NCBI RefSeq assembly: GCF_004331175.1
Contig: NZ_SJOD01000004.1
Location: 124,001-188,000 of the forward strand
DNA: 64,000 nucleotides
Source of the DNA: Acinetobacter sp. ANC 4178
GTDB taxonomy: Bacteria > Pseudomonadota > Gammaproteobacteria > Pseudomonadales > Moraxellaceae
Direction: 5' to 3'
This document shows positions 48,601 to 57,657 of the stretch, piece after piece; positions within the stretch are counted from its first letter, which is position 1, and each line of letters begins with the position of its first letter. The notes under the pieces were generated by a model, which worked only from the letters and a program-made list of their open reading frames with translations, was not told the DNA's origin and made no database searches. The translations under genes and the position numbers were made by a program.

Positions 48601-48849
48601 TTGAGATTGCATATACAACATGTCTTCAACGCCGTTGATTGATTCTTCAAGCGGAGAAGCCACGGTTTCAGCAATCACTTTCGGGTTTGCACCTGGATAC
48701 TGTGCACGCACAACCACAGAAGGTGGAACAACTTCTGGATATTCAGAAATAGGCAGTTTAAAAACTGACAATATCCCCGCCAATACAATCAGGATTGATA
48801 ACACACCTGCAAAGATCGGCCGATCAATAAAAAATTTAGAGATGTTCAT
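45673..48849 (-). CDS. adeG: RND efflux pump inner-membrane transporter, AdeG/MexF-like
   Basis: 1058 residues. The HAE1-family proton-driven exporter, with the usual 12 transmembrane helices and two large periplasmic loops. The N-terminus (RPIFAGVLSILIVLAGILSV) and segments such as MVVHLTSPDNRYDMTYLRNY and REQNIQVAAGTIGA follow MexF closely; the proton-relay Asp-Asp is in IGIVVDDAIVVVENVER. The MexF-like sequence, gene order and divergent LysR gene identify the AdeFGH-type system, which exports several drug classes when overexpressed. The wild-type substrate is unknown. Confidence 0.88.
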   Translation of the reverse strand: MNISKFFIDRPIFAGVLSILIVLAGILSVFKLPISEYPEVVPPSVVVRAQYPGANPKVIAETVASPLEESINGVEDMLYMQSQANSDGNLTVTVNFKLGVDPDKAQQLVQNRVSQALPRLPEDVQRLGVTTLKSSSNLTMVVHLTSPDNRYDMTYLRNYAVLNVKDRLARLQGVGEVGLFGSGDYSMRIWLDPQKISARNLTASEIVSAIREQNIQVAAGTIGASPSNAPLQLSVNAQGRLSTEQEFSDIILKTDPDGAVTRLGDVARVELAASQYGLRSLLDNKQAVAIPIFQAPGANALQVSEQVRDTMQELSKDFPSSVKYEIVYDPTQFVRASIKAVVSTLLEAIALVVVVVILFLQTWRASIIPLLAVPVSIIGTFALMLAFGYSINALSLFGMVLAIGIVVDDAIVVVENVERNIEAGLSPRDATYRAMREVSGPIIAIALTLCAVFVPLAFMTGLTGQFYKQFAMTIAISTVISAFNSLTLSPALAAILLKGHDAKPDALTRGMNRVFGRFFKAFNRLFSRASDQYGRGVSRVISHKTSAMGVYAILLGLTIGISYIVPGGFVPAQDKQYLISFAQLPNGASLDRTEAVIRKMSDAALKQPGVESAIAFPGLSINGFTNSSSAGIVFVTLKPFEERKSKDLSANAIAGALNQKYSAIQEAYIAVFPPPPVMGLGTVGGFKMQLEDRGALGYSALNDAAQNFMKAAQAAPELGPMFSSYQINVPQLNVDLDRVKAKQQGVAVTDVFNTMQIYLGSQYVNDFNRFGRVYQVRAQADAPFRANPENILQLKTRNSAGQMVPLSSLVNVTQTYGPEMAVRYNGYTAADINGGPAAGYSSSQAEAAAERIAAQTLPRGIKFEWTDLTYQKILAGNAGLWVFPISVLLVFLVLAAQYESLTLPLAVILIVPMGILAALTGVWLTNGDNNIFTQIGLMVLVGLACKNAILIVEFARELEMQGMTAFKAAVEASRLRLRPILMTSIAFIMGVVPLVTSTGAGAEMRHAMGVAVFSGMIGVTFFGLFLTPAFYVLIRTLNRGHKLHSASPHEAPINPNHS

Positions 48850-48855
48850 ATGAGA

Positions 48856-50070
48856 TTAACCCGCTGCCGAATTAGCTGTGTTTTCAGTTGGCTGAGGTTG
48901 TTGCGCAGTTGAAACTTGACTATTTGGCATGATGACTTGATGCGGTGTAACAGGATCCCCAGGTCGAATGCGCTGTAAACCATTCACGACGATGCGTTCA
49001 CCAGCTTGTAATCCGCTCTCAACAATTTGCAAGCCATTTTGAACTACCCCTAGTTTGACTTCACGGTACATGGTTTGGTTTTTACTATTTACAACCACGA
49101 CAAAGCGTTTATCTTGATCGACCCCAATTGCGGTTGGGCTAATCAAAATTGCGGCACGAGGCTGTCCACCTCCCAGTCGAATGCGAGAATACAAACCAGG
49201 AAGGAGAGACCCTTTAGGATTATCAAAAGTAGCTCGGACACGAATCGTTCCCGATGTGGTATTTAAATTATTGTCAAATGAACTAATTACACCTGTATGT
49301 GAAAAACCATCTTCATTGGCAAGTCCCATAGATACAGGAATCTGAGCGGCATTATTTTGATCACTGAGATATTTCAGATAAGTTTGTTCATCGACATCAA
49401 AAGATGCATATAAGCGTGCGACTGACACAATACTGGTTAAAACCTGCGCACCACTGCCCGCAGATACTACGTTTCCAGCCGTTACTTCGGCACGTGAAAT
49501 ACGGCCACTAACAGGTGCGGTAATGCGAGTATATTCAAGATTTAAACGTGCTGATTCGACAGCAGCTCTGGCGGCTTGAACATTGGCACTCGCCGTGCGT
49601 GCTTCATTTTCAGCTTGTTCAAGCTCTTGGTGAGCAACGGCATTGCTTTCAATCAAACGTTGATTGCGAGATAAATTACTCGTGGAATAAGTTACTTGGG
49701 CTTCGGCCGCGGCCAGTTGTGCCTTGGCACGATTTAGCTCTGCCTGAAATGGTCGTGGGTCAATCGTAAAAAGTAAATCACCTTTTTTGACCAGACTGCC
49801 ATCTTTAAAATGAACAGCGATGAGTTTGCCTGAAATCTGTGGTCGAACATCCACTTGATCAATGGCTTCTAGGCGACCAGAGTATTCTTGCCAATCGGTA
49901 ATGGTTTGACTCACAACATTTGCAACATCGACAGTCACAGCAGCTTGTGCATTTGTATCTTGTGTAGCTTTAGCATCGGCATTTTCATGTAAAAACATAA
50001 AACTACCCCCCGTAGCTAAAATAGCGACAAGCACTGCAGACAGCGTGAACTGTTTGCGGGAAATTGACAT
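48856..50070 (-). CDS. adeF: RND efflux periplasmic adaptor, AdeF-like
   Basis: 404 residues. Membrane-fusion protein linking AdeG to AdeH. It has an N-terminal membrane anchor (FTLSAVLVAILATGGSFMFL), a lipoyl/barrel-sandwich half motif (VDVRPQISGKLIAVHFKDG), an alpha-helical hairpin rich in Ala/Glu (AQLAAAEAQVTYSTSNLSRN), the second lipoyl half (YTRITAPVSGRISRAEVTAG) and beta-barrel domains. The ATG at 50070 follows AGGAG. It is the first gene of the operon, six bases from adeG. Confidence 0.87.
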   Translation of the reverse strand: MSISRKQFTLSAVLVAILATGGSFMFLHENADAKATQDTNAQAAVTVDVANVVSQTITDWQEYSGRLEAIDQVDVRPQISGKLIAVHFKDGSLVKKGDLLFTIDPRPFQAELNRAKAQLAAAEAQVTYSTSNLSRNQRLIESNAVAHQELEQAENEARTASANVQAARAAVESARLNLEYTRITAPVSGRISRAEVTAGNVVSAGSGAQVLTSIVSVARLYASFDVDEQTYLKYLSDQNNAAQIPVSMGLANEDGFSHTGVISSFDNNLNTTSGTIRVRATFDNPKGSLLPGLYSRIRLGGGQPRAAILISPTAIGVDQDKRFVVVVNSKNQTMYREVKLGVVQNGLQIVESGLQAGERIVVNGLQRIRPGDPVTPHQVIMPNSQVSTAQQPQPTENTANSAAG

Positions 50071-50202
50071 GAAATGCTCCTGTTTTTATTCGTATACCTG
50101 TTTGACGACAAATACATGTCTGAAGGGAGAAACAGGTGAGGTGAAGAGATCGGAGCTTAAATGTTTGTCAATTACGAATAAATATATTAAATTTGATAAC
50201 AC

Positions 50203-50229
50203 TATTCGAAAATTAATAACAATCGAATA
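50203..50229. promoter_or_regulatory. Candidate AdeL binding site in the adeF-adeL gap
   Basis: TATTCGA (50203-50209) and TCGAATA (50223-50229) form an inverted repeat with a 13-base centre, matching the T-N11-A geometry of LysR sites. A further ACGAATA lies at 50174. Position between divergent adeF and adeL supports a regulatory role. Confidence 0.5.
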
Positions 50230-50264
50230 TTAAATTTCAAAAGTTACAGTCTTAGGAGTGCTGC

Positions 50265-51296
50265 GTGGATCTTTTTCATGCCATGAAAGTATTTAATAAA
50301 GTGGTCGAAACCAACAGTTTCAGTTTGGCAGCAGATAGCTTAGGGCTACCTCGTGCTTCAGTGACAACCACAATTCAAGGATTGGAAAAGCATTTACAAA
50401 TTCGCTTACTCAACCGAACGACTCGTAAAATTAGTTTGACGCCAGATGGCGCTGTATATTACGAACGCAGTGCACAAATCTTAGCGGATGTAGAAGATGT
50501 AGAATCGACTTTTCATGATGCTGAGCGTGGGCCACGTGGCCGTTTAAGAATTGATGTTAAAGCATCTATAGGGCGTATGATTTTAATCCCTATGCTGTGT
50601 GATTTTCACGCGAAATATCCTGATATTGATTTAGTCATTGGGATGAATGACCGCCCTGTAGATTTAGTTCAGGATGCCGTGGATTGCGTGATTCGGATTG
50701 GTCAACTTAAAGATTCTAGTTTAGTGGCGCGCCGTATTGGTACAGTTCAGTTTGTAACGGTTGCATCCCCAAAATATTTCGCTGAACGCGGTATGCCAGA
50801 AACAATTGAGGATTTAAAGCAACATCAAGCCGTTCAGTATTTTAACAGCCGTACAGGTCGTAATATTGACTGGAATTTTGTGGTGGATGGTGAAATTCAA
50901 AGCCTTGCTGTCAATGGGCGAGTTTCTGTCAATGATGGAGATTCATATATTGAGTTGGCACTGCAAGGTTTTGGTTTAATTCAATGTCCTTACTTCATGG
51001 TTGCAAAACATTTGGAGTCTGGTGAACTCAAGGAAGTCTTACATCAATGGTTACCTGAACCTTTGCCTATTTCGGTGGTGTATTTACAGAATCGTCATTT
51101 ATCACCTAAGGTGCGTGTGTTTGTAGATTGGGTTGCTGCATTATTTACTGAATGCCCATTATTAAGTGGATGTACTTTATCTCTGAATCAGAAATCTGAG
51201 TTTACATGCGAACAGAAAAAAGAGAATAACAACTTTACGATTCATAACTTGCTCGAACAGCAAAATACCGCCGAGGCTTTCGCTTTAAATGTTTAA
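50265..51296 (+). CDS. adeL: LysR-family regulator AdeL of the adeFGH operon
   Basis: 343 residues. LysR regulator starting at GTG 50265 (MDLFHAMKVFNKVVETNSFS) after AGGAG. The helix-turn-helix (FSLAADSLGLPRASVTTTIQ) is followed by an effector domain (KASIGRMILIPMLCDFHAKY). In Acinetobacter, AdeL lies next to and divergent from adeFGH, and mutations in its C-terminal part cause pump overexpression. The C-terminal tail after about residue 305 is polar and extends beyond many LysR proteins. No lesion is obvious. Confidence 0.85.
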   Translation: MDLFHAMKVFNKVVETNSFSLAADSLGLPRASVTTTIQGLEKHLQIRLLNRTTRKISLTPDGAVYYERSAQILADVEDVESTFHDAERGPRGRLRIDVKASIGRMILIPMLCDFHAKYPDIDLVIGMNDRPVDLVQDAVDCVIRIGQLKDSSLVARRIGTVQFVTVASPKYFAERGMPETIEDLKQHQAVQYFNSRTGRNIDWNFVVDGEIQSLAVNGRVSVNDGDSYIELALQGFGLIQCPYFMVAKHLESGELKEVLHQWLPEPLPISVVYLQNRHLSPKVRVFVDWVAALFTECPLLSGCTLSLNQKSEFTCEQKKENNNFTIHNLLEQQNTAEAFALNV

Positions 51297-51469
51297 TCGT
51301 ATAGTCAATTTAATGACTATAAGTATTTATTTTTAAAAGTAATAAATGTGGTAAAAAAGCTTTAATATAATTTTGTGATTAAAATGCCACGTTATTGTAT
51401 TCATAATTTTCATCTGCACCTGAATCTTTTAAGGTGCAGATAAAAAGAAATGTTTCCTTAAATTAAAAT

Positions 51470-52561
51470 TTAAATCAGATTTAAAAAATAGCTACGGTGG
51501 GCGCTATCTTGTGGTAAGAGTTCTAATAAGCGTTGTATTGCATCAATACGATCGTGAGTTTGACCAATAATTCGCAATAATTGATCGATATCTTTTATTT
51601 GATAAATCATTTGGCTTAAACGAGCGTCAAAACAATGTCTCCACGTACTCAATAAAGGGCTTTCTGATTTAGATAAAAAGCTCCCTTTATACAATGAAAA
51701 TGTACTGGCAATAAGATTCGCATTTAAGGATTGTTCAGCACGTAAAAAATCACATTGAACCTCACAGGTCAGTCTATAAATACGAGCTTCAATACAGTGT
51801 GGTAGTAGAGTACGCAATTGTGAAAGCTCAGCCTTTAGGGTTTTTAGGCTGACACTACGTTCACCATAAAGGGCATAGTGTAACTCTTCTAAACCAATAC
51901 CATAGGGATGCAAAGCTAAAATGCAAAGTATTTCAATTTGACGGTGACTCAAGTTTAAAGTTTGCCCATTAAATTGAACCCAAGGTGAACCTAGCGCTTT
52001 AATGTATAAAAAATTTTGCTGCTCAAATTTTATGGCACGCTGTATTAAATCTGCACAGCGTTCAACTGCGAGCAGCCCTAAAGGCGTATGTTTTTTGTAT
52101 TTTGTAGAAAGGTTAATAATGCCGTGAAATTGTCCTGATGTTGGGTCCCAAATCGGTGCGGCATAACAAACCCAATCACGAACACTGTCCATTTGGTTTT
52201 CATGAGAATAGACGCAACTTGAAATTTGGCTGTTCAACGTCATACCAATCGCATTGGTTCCAACTGCCTGTGTAGACCAATGTCCACCCTCAATAAAATG
52301 AACCTGTTCAGCAGAAGAAAGCATGGCTGAACTACTCCATGTCCATAAGAGAGTCCCGTGATGATCTGTAAGACCAATCGCCATATCTGAATCATCCGCT
52401 ATTTTGAGTAAATCTGCATAATTATGTTGAATAGAGCGGCGGAATAAAGACGTTTGATCTTCTTGAGGCAATGCTAAAACAGGGGCAGCATGCACAGTAG
52501 TTTGATTAATTAAATGGGTTGTTTGCAGCTTTTTTGCAGATGGTGTATTGAACAGGTTCAT
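51470..52561 (-). CDS. GAF-domain regulator with winged-helix C-terminus, probable acetoin-operon regulator
   Basis: 363 residues. Residues about 45-190 resemble the GAF sensor of AcoR (TDHHGTLLWTWSSSAMLSSA; HFIEGGHWSTQAVGTNAIGM; VRDWVCYAAPIWDPTSGQFH). There is no AAA+ sigma-54 activator domain and no GAFTGA motif; instead the C-terminal half has an OmpR-like winged helix (LNLSHRQIEILCILALHPYG; LKAELSQLRTLLP). It lies beside the aco genes, read leftward, so it is the likely acetoin-responsive regulator acting on an ordinary promoter. No sigma-54 promoter is seen before acoA. Confidence 0.72.
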   Translation of the reverse strand: MNLFNTPSAKKLQTTHLINQTTVHAAPVLALPQEDQTSLFRRSIQHNYADLLKIADDSDMAIGLTDHHGTLLWTWSSSAMLSSAEQVHFIEGGHWSTQAVGTNAIGMTLNSQISSCVYSHENQMDSVRDWVCYAAPIWDPTSGQFHGIINLSTKYKKHTPLGLLAVERCADLIQRAIKFEQQNFLYIKALGSPWVQFNGQTLNLSHRQIEILCILALHPYGIGLEELHYALYGERSVSLKTLKAELSQLRTLLPHCIEARIYRLTCEVQCDFLRAEQSLNANLIASTFSLYKGSFLSKSESPLLSTWRHCFDARLSQMIYQIKDIDQLLRIIGQTHDRIDAIQRLLELLPQDSAHRSYFLNLI

Positions 52562-52794
52562 ATCATATTCCTTTATGATGAGACTGTAATATTTTTAAAC
52601 TTTAGAAATGAGCTTCCAAATTTATAGTCATTTACGTCATTTCTTCTTGCTTCGATTTTAAATGCTTTTATCTTTGCTTGGTTAAATCACATCTTTTGGC
52701 TTTACCAGTCCTTGAGCTACTTTAAAAGTGTTCTTATGCGCTGAAAATGACTATTTCCATCTGAAATGTTAATAAACGTAAATAGGATGAAAAT

Positions 52795-53769
52795 TCATTC
52801 GCTCATGTAAGGGTTAGGTACAGCCTCACCATGATACTGACGATCGGCAAAATAACTTGATCGTACCAATGGCGCACTCCAAATATTTTTAAACGCTAAG
52901 CGCTCTCCATGTGTTTGATAGTGCTTAAATTCTTGCAACGTAACAAAACGATGAATTGGCGCATGAGACTTGGATGGCTGTAAGTATTGACCGATTGTGA
53001 CATAATCAACTTGATAATCTTTCAAATCATTTAATAACACAATAACCTCAGCCTCGACTTCTCCTAAACCGACCATCAAACCGCATTTGGTTGGAATGTC
53101 GGGACAGTAGTGTTTAAATTTCTTGAGCAAATCCAATGAATGCTGATAGTTAGAGCCTGGTCGCATGGCTTTATACAGACGTGGAACGGTTTCAATATTA
53201 TGATTAAAAACATCGGGTGGGTTTTGGCTCAGAATCTTCAGGGCAATATCTGCACGACCACGAAAATCAGGAACCAAAATTTCAATCAAAGTATTTGGGC
53301 TAATCTCACGAATTTCTCGAATGCAATCGGCAAAATGCTGTGCGCCACCATCTTTTAAGTCGTCTCGATCAACCGAAGTAATCACGACATACTTTAAGTT
53401 TAAATTCTTGACTGTTTCAGCCAAATGCTTTGGCTCATTAATATCTAAAACATGAGGACGACCATGAGCGACATCACAGAATGGACAGCGTCGAGTACAG
53501 ATATCTCCCATAATCATGAATGTTGCTGTTCCACTGCCGAAACATTGCGGCAAGTTAGGACAAGCTGCTTCTTCGCAAACCGTATGTAGTTTTTGTTGCC
53601 TTAATAAATCCTTAATGATTTGGACTTCCTCAGGTTGACTAATTTTAGTCCGAATCCATTCTGGCTTTTTCGGTGTCGTTTCCGTTGGAACAACTTTAAT
53701 TGGAATACGCGCCATTTTTTCAGCGCCACGTAACTTCTTTCCTGTTAATACTGTGTTATTTAAATCCAT
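52795..53769 (-). CDS. lipA: Lipoyl synthase (second copy linked to acetoin dehydrogenase)
   Basis: 324 residues from ATG 53769 ([20 protein letters not shown]) after GGAG; the longer upstream frame lacks similarity. LipA is a radical-SAM enzyme that inserts two sulfurs into octanoylated lipoyl domains. It has the auxiliary cluster site [12 protein letters not shown] and the radical-SAM motif CTRRCPFC, plus LVPDFRGR and [13 protein letters not shown]. The gene lies next to an E2 that needs lipoylation, which suggests a dedicated copy; a housekeeping lipA should exist elsewhere in the genome. Confidence 0.9.
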   Translation of the reverse strand: MDLNNTVLTGKKLRGAEKMARIPIKVVPTETTPKKPEWIRTKISQPEEVQIIKDLLRQQKLHTVCEEAACPNLPQCFGSGTATFMIMGDICTRRCPFCDVAHGRPHVLDINEPKHLAETVKNLNLKYVVITSVDRDDLKDGGAQHFADCIREIREISPNTLIEILVPDFRGRADIALKILSQNPPDVFNHNIETVPRLYKAMRPGSNYQHSLDLLKKFKHYCPDIPTKCGLMVGLGEVEAEVIVLLNDLKDYQVDYVTIGQYLQPSKSHAPIHRFVTLQEFKHYQTHGERLAFKNIWSAPLVRSSYFADRQYHGEAVPNPYMSE

Positions 53770-54111
53770 TTCAAACACTCCGTCGTTTAAAATAATTAAT
53801 ATAGACCCTGATATTAAATAAGCTGCTTTAACTGCATTGATAATATTAAAACAGGGCAAAAAACTTATCATATAAAACAAAGGTTGGTTAAAGGTTTGTT
53901 TTTGTATGTGATTGAACTATTGTAAAATTTTACAAAAATTTTTAATTTCATAACCTTCTGTTTTTAATATTTATCTCATCTTTTTATGCATTATATTTTT
54001 TTAGTCTAATATGAAATTAAATAAAAATATTCTTATATAAATATACGATTTAAAAATCCAATTATTCAATTTTGGGTTTTCTTTTAAGCGTAGTAAATAA
54101 GGAACAAATAT

Positions 54112-55074
54112 ATGCAATTAACGGAAGAGCAATTGCTAGCAGCATACAAAAGAATGCGCGACATTCGTGAATTTGAGGATCGACTTCACGATGAAAACAA
54201 TACAGGTGATATCCCTGGTTTCATCCATCTCTATAGCGGTGAGGAAGCTGTTGCCGTAGGGATCTGTGAAAATTTAACAGACAAGGACTTCATTACATCA
54301 ACACATCGTGGTCACGGACATTGTATTGCTAAGGGCTGTGACATTCACGCCATGATGCTAGAAATTTTTGGCAAAGATGATGGTTTGTGTCGTGGTAAAG
54401 GCGGCTCAATGCACATTGCAGACTTAGATAAAGGCATGCTTGGTGCAAACGGTATTGTGGGCGGTGGCCCACCTTTAGCGATTGGGGCAGCTTTAAGTGC
54501 TAAAACACTGAAAAATGGTGGTATTGGTCTGTCATTTACGGGTGATGGCGGGTCAAATCAGGGCTTAACTTTTGAAGCCATTAATATGGCTGTGGTGTTA
54601 AAGCTTCCTGTCATTTTTGTTTTTGAAAATAACGGTTTTGGTGAAGGTACTGCGCATGATTATGCCGTAGGCAGTAAAGACATTGCAGGTCGAGCAGCAG
54701 GTTTTGGCTTACCTGCTGAAAAAGTAGATGGAACAGACTTTTTTGCTGTGTATGAAGTTGCACAAAAAGCCATTGAACGTGCCCGCCGTGGAGAAGGTCC
54801 AAGTGTGATTGAAACAGTAACCAACCGTTTTTATGGACATTTTGAAGGTGATCCGGGGCTTATCCGCTCCAAAGAAGAGCTGGATTATGTCAAAGAACAT
54901 AAAGATCCATTGAAAATATTCCGTGAAAAAGTCAAAGGCAAAATTGACGAAGCCAAACTGGATGCAATTGATATTCAGTCTAAAGCCAATGTAGACGATG
55001 CCGTTGCAAAAGCACGCGCAGCTAAGTACCCAGAAGTCTCTCAGTTACTTACTGATGTTTACGTCTCTTACTAA
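54112..55074 (+). CDS. acoA: Acetoin dehydrogenase E1 component alpha subunit
   Basis: 320 residues. TPP-dependent E1 alpha, which with AcoB cleaves acetoin into acetaldehyde and an acetyl group passed to the lipoyl arm of AcoC. The TPP motif GDGGSNQGLTFEAINM with the closing ENNGFGEGT is clear, as are HLYSGEEAVAVG and RGHGHCIAKG. The ATG follows AAGGAA. It is the first gene of a tight operon, 15 bases before acoB. Confidence 0.92.
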   Translation: MQLTEEQLLAAYKRMRDIREFEDRLHDENNTGDIPGFIHLYSGEEAVAVGICENLTDKDFITSTHRGHGHCIAKGCDIHAMMLEIFGKDDGLCRGKGGSMHIADLDKGMLGANGIVGGGPPLAIGAALSAKTLKNGGIGLSFTGDGGSNQGLTFEAINMAVVLKLPVIFVFENNGFGEGTAHDYAVGSKDIAGRAAGFGLPAEKVDGTDFFAVYEVAQKAIERARRGEGPSVIETVTNRFYGHFEGDPGLIRSKEELDYVKEHKDPLKIFREKVKGKIDEAKLDAIDIQSKANVDDAVAKARAAKYPEVSQLLTDVYVSY

Positions 55075-55089
55075 AGGAATAGTAGAAAA

Positions 55090-56109
55090 ATGCCAAATAA
55101 AAGTTATCGAAACGCGATTAAAGAAGCAATTGAATTAGAAATGCGCCGAGACCCAAGTGTCATTGTGGTTGGTGAAGATGTTCGTGGTGGACATGGTGGT
55201 AAAAATACCGATGACAATAAACTGGAAGGTTTTGGCGGTGTACTTGGTGTAACCAAAGGCTTATGGACTGAATTTGGCTCTGAACGAGTCATTGATACGC
55301 CAATTACAGAATCTGCGATTATTGGTATGGCGGCAGGTGCTGCTGCAACGGGTTTAAGACCTGTAGCTGATTTAATGTTTATGGATTTTTACGGCGTGTG
55401 TTATGACATGCTGTATAACCAAGCGGCTAAATTCCGCTACATGTTTGGTGGCAAAGCCAAAGCACCACTTGTTGTACGAGGCATGATCGGGGCAGGTTTT
55501 TCCGCCGCAGCGCAGCACTCCCAGTCACCATATAACGTGTTTGCCTCAGTGCCTGGCTTAAAAGTGGTGGTGCCTTCGAGTGCCTATGATGTGAAAGGGT
55601 TGTTGATTCAAGCCATTCGAGATGATGACCCAGTGGTCTTTTGTGAACACAAGTTGTTATACGACATTAAGGGCGAAGTACCAGATGAGGCCTACACTAT
55701 TCCTTTTGGTGTCGCAAATTACACCCGTGAAGGTACAGATATTACCATTATTGCCTTAAGCCTGATGGTGCATCGTGCCAATGAAGTTGCAGACAAGCTC
55801 GCAAAAGAGGGCATTTCGGTTGAAGTGGTTGACCCTCGAACCATTTCTCCATTAGACGAAGATGGCATTTTAGAGTCAGTGGCTTCCACAGGTCGTGTAG
55901 TGATTGTAGATGAATCTGCAGCGCGTTGTGGTTTCGGACATGATGTGGCTGCACTCATTGCACAGAAAGGATTTCATTATCTTAAAGCACCAATCGAGTT
56001 AGTCACTCCACCACACTCACCTGTACCATTTTCACCAGTATTAGAAAAAGAATGGCTACCCAGTGTAGAACGCATCGAACAGGCTGTACGTAAGACGTTG
56101 GAGGCTTAG
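55090..56109 (+). CDS. acoB: Acetoin dehydrogenase E1 component beta subunit
   Basis: 339 residues. Transketolase-type pyrimidine-binding and C-terminal domains (VVGEDVRGGHGGKNTDDNKL; ERVIDTPITESAIIGMAAGA; VEVVDPRTISPLDEDGILES). It forms the alpha2-beta2 E1 with AcoA; the conserved Glu in TESAI activates TPP. A weak GGA-type ribosome site precedes the ATG (AAAGGAATAGTAGAAAA). Its stop is one base before the acoC ATG. Confidence 0.92.
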   Translation: MPNKSYRNAIKEAIELEMRRDPSVIVVGEDVRGGHGGKNTDDNKLEGFGGVLGVTKGLWTEFGSERVIDTPITESAIIGMAAGAAATGLRPVADLMFMDFYGVCYDMLYNQAAKFRYMFGGKAKAPLVVRGMIGAGFSAAAQHSQSPYNVFASVPGLKVVVPSSAYDVKGLLIQAIRDDDPVVFCEHKLLYDIKGEVPDEAYTIPFGVANYTREGTDITIIALSLMVHRANEVADKLAKEGISVEVVDPRTISPLDEDGILESVASTGRVVIVDESAARCGFGHDVAALIAQKGFHYLKAPIELVTPPHSPVPFSPVLEKEWLPSVERIEQAVRKTLEA

Positions 56110-56110
56110 G

Positions 56111-57646
56111 ATGAGCGAAATTAAAACCTTAGAAATCCCAAAATGGGGTTTGTCCATGGAAGAGGGCACAATTGCCCAATGGCTGATTCAGGAAGGTACG
56201 CAATTTAGTAAAGGACAGGAAATTTGTGAAATTGAAACCACAAAAATCGTCAATGTTCTGGAAGCACCTTTCGATGGCTTGCTACGAAAAATTATTGCTA
56301 AAGATGGTGACACACTGGTCGTAGGTGGAGTCATTGCAATTTGTGCAGACGCTCAAGTTTCCGATGCAGAAGTCGAAGCATTTGCACAGTCCTTAGGTGG
56401 AACGCCTGCTGTAACTGAAAATAAAGCGGTAGCAGTGGTTCCTGAAAAAGTAGCTTTAGCTCAAGTTGAAACCAAAGTACAAGCTGCTCCTACACAGAAC
56501 AGTGTTGGTAATGCATCAAAAGCGGTGCCTCAGGGTGGATATTCTATTCCTGCTGCGTTACAAGGCTTCCAACAAAGCGATGATATTTTTGCAACGCCAC
56601 ATGCCTTGAAATTGGCTGAAAAGCATAATGTAAACTTGTCTCAGATTACGGGTTCTGGACGTGAAGGTCGTATTAGTGTTCAAGATATTCAGACCGTAGT
56701 TCAAGCTGCTGGTGGTTCTTGGCCAGATGTGCGTCATCAAGCCAGTACCAAAGCCGCGAAATCTAAAGCAGATGATAGTGATGTTCTAGCAACACCTGTT
56801 GCCCGCCGTTTAGCCAAACAATGGGGCATTAATTTGCATGATTGTCGTGCATCGGGTTCACGTGGACGAGTCTGTAAGGAAGATGTTGAAGCTGTATATC
56901 AACGTGAAAACCCTGTACAAGCTCAACATGCTGAGCATGCGCATCCACCAGAGTCAGCAAAATTTACCACCGTGGTTATGAATGGTATGCGTAAAGCAAT
57001 TGCTTCGCGCTTACAGGCTGCGAAACGCAATGCACCACATTTTCGCTTAACGATAGACTTAAATGTTGAGTCGGTTCAGGCTTTGCGTCAGCAAATTAAC
57101 AGTACCGTACCGCAAGTAAAACTGTCCATTAACGATATGCTGATTAAAGCTGCTGCTGCCGCATTGATCAAAGTTCCACAGGTCAACGTTCAGTTTGATG
57201 AAGAAAATCAGCAAATTCTACAGTTTGAACAGGCTGATATTTCAGTTGCTGTGGCCATCGAAAACGGACTGATCACACCAATTATTAAAGCAGCGAACCG
57301 TAAATCTTTGGCGCAAATTTCCAATGATATGCGCGATCTGGCGACACGTGCCAAAACTGGAAAATTAGCGCCTGATGAGTTTCAAGGTGGCAGTTTCAGT
57401 ATTTCCAATTTGGGAATGCTGAGTATTCAACAGTTTGATGCCATTATTAACCCACCTCAAGGTGCAATTCTGGCCTTAGGTGCAGCAGAGAAACGTGCTG
57501 TCGTCGAAAATGATGAGATTGTTGTTCGTGAAATGGTGACAGCAACATTGTCTTGTGATCATCGTGTTATTGATGGTGCGTTGGGTGCTCAATTCTTATC
57601 GGCATTTAAGCAGTTTGTCGAAAATCCTGCATTAATTTTGGTGTAG
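56111..57646 (+). CDS. acoC: Acetoin dehydrogenase E2 (dihydrolipoamide acetyltransferase) with two subunit-binding domains
   Basis: 511 residues. An N-terminal lipoyl domain (lipoylated K45 in EIETTKIVN). Then two peripheral-subunit-binding-like domains at about 156-200 (FATPHALKLAEKHNVNLSQI, GSGREGRI) and 224-262 (LATPVARRLAKQWGINLHDC, GSRGRV), and a C-terminal acyltransferase domain with the catalytic SCDHRVIDGA. Linkers are Ala/Gln/Pro-rich. Typical E2 proteins have one such binding domain. It transfers the acetyl group to CoA. Gene order acoA-acoB-acoC-E3 gives the whole complex. Confidence 0.9.
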   Translation: MSEIKTLEIPKWGLSMEEGTIAQWLIQEGTQFSKGQEICEIETTKIVNVLEAPFDGLLRKIIAKDGDTLVVGGVIAICADAQVSDAEVEAFAQSLGGTPAVTENKAVAVVPEKVALAQVETKVQAAPTQNSVGNASKAVPQGGYSIPAALQGFQQSDDIFATPHALKLAEKHNVNLSQITGSGREGRISVQDIQTVVQAAGGSWPDVRHQASTKAAKSKADDSDVLATPVARRLAKQWGINLHDCRASGSRGRVCKEDVEAVYQRENPVQAQHAEHAHPPESAKFTTVVMNGMRKAIASRLQAAKRNAPHFRLTIDLNVESVQALRQQINSTVPQVKLSINDMLIKAAAAALIKVPQVNVQFDEENQQILQFEQADISVAVAIENGLITPIIKAANRKSLAQISNDMRDLATRAKTGKLAPDEFQGGSFSISNLGMLSIQQFDAIINPPQGAILALGAAEKRAVVENDEIVVREMVTATLSCDHRVIDGALGAQFLSAFKQFVENPALILV

Positions 57647-57657
57647 GAGGAACAGCC

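Noticed and set aside
54000..54111. Sigma-54 promoter before acoA
   Set aside because: No GG-N10-GC with the usual TGGCAC and TTGC elements was found, and the neighbouring regulator lacks an AAA+ domain.
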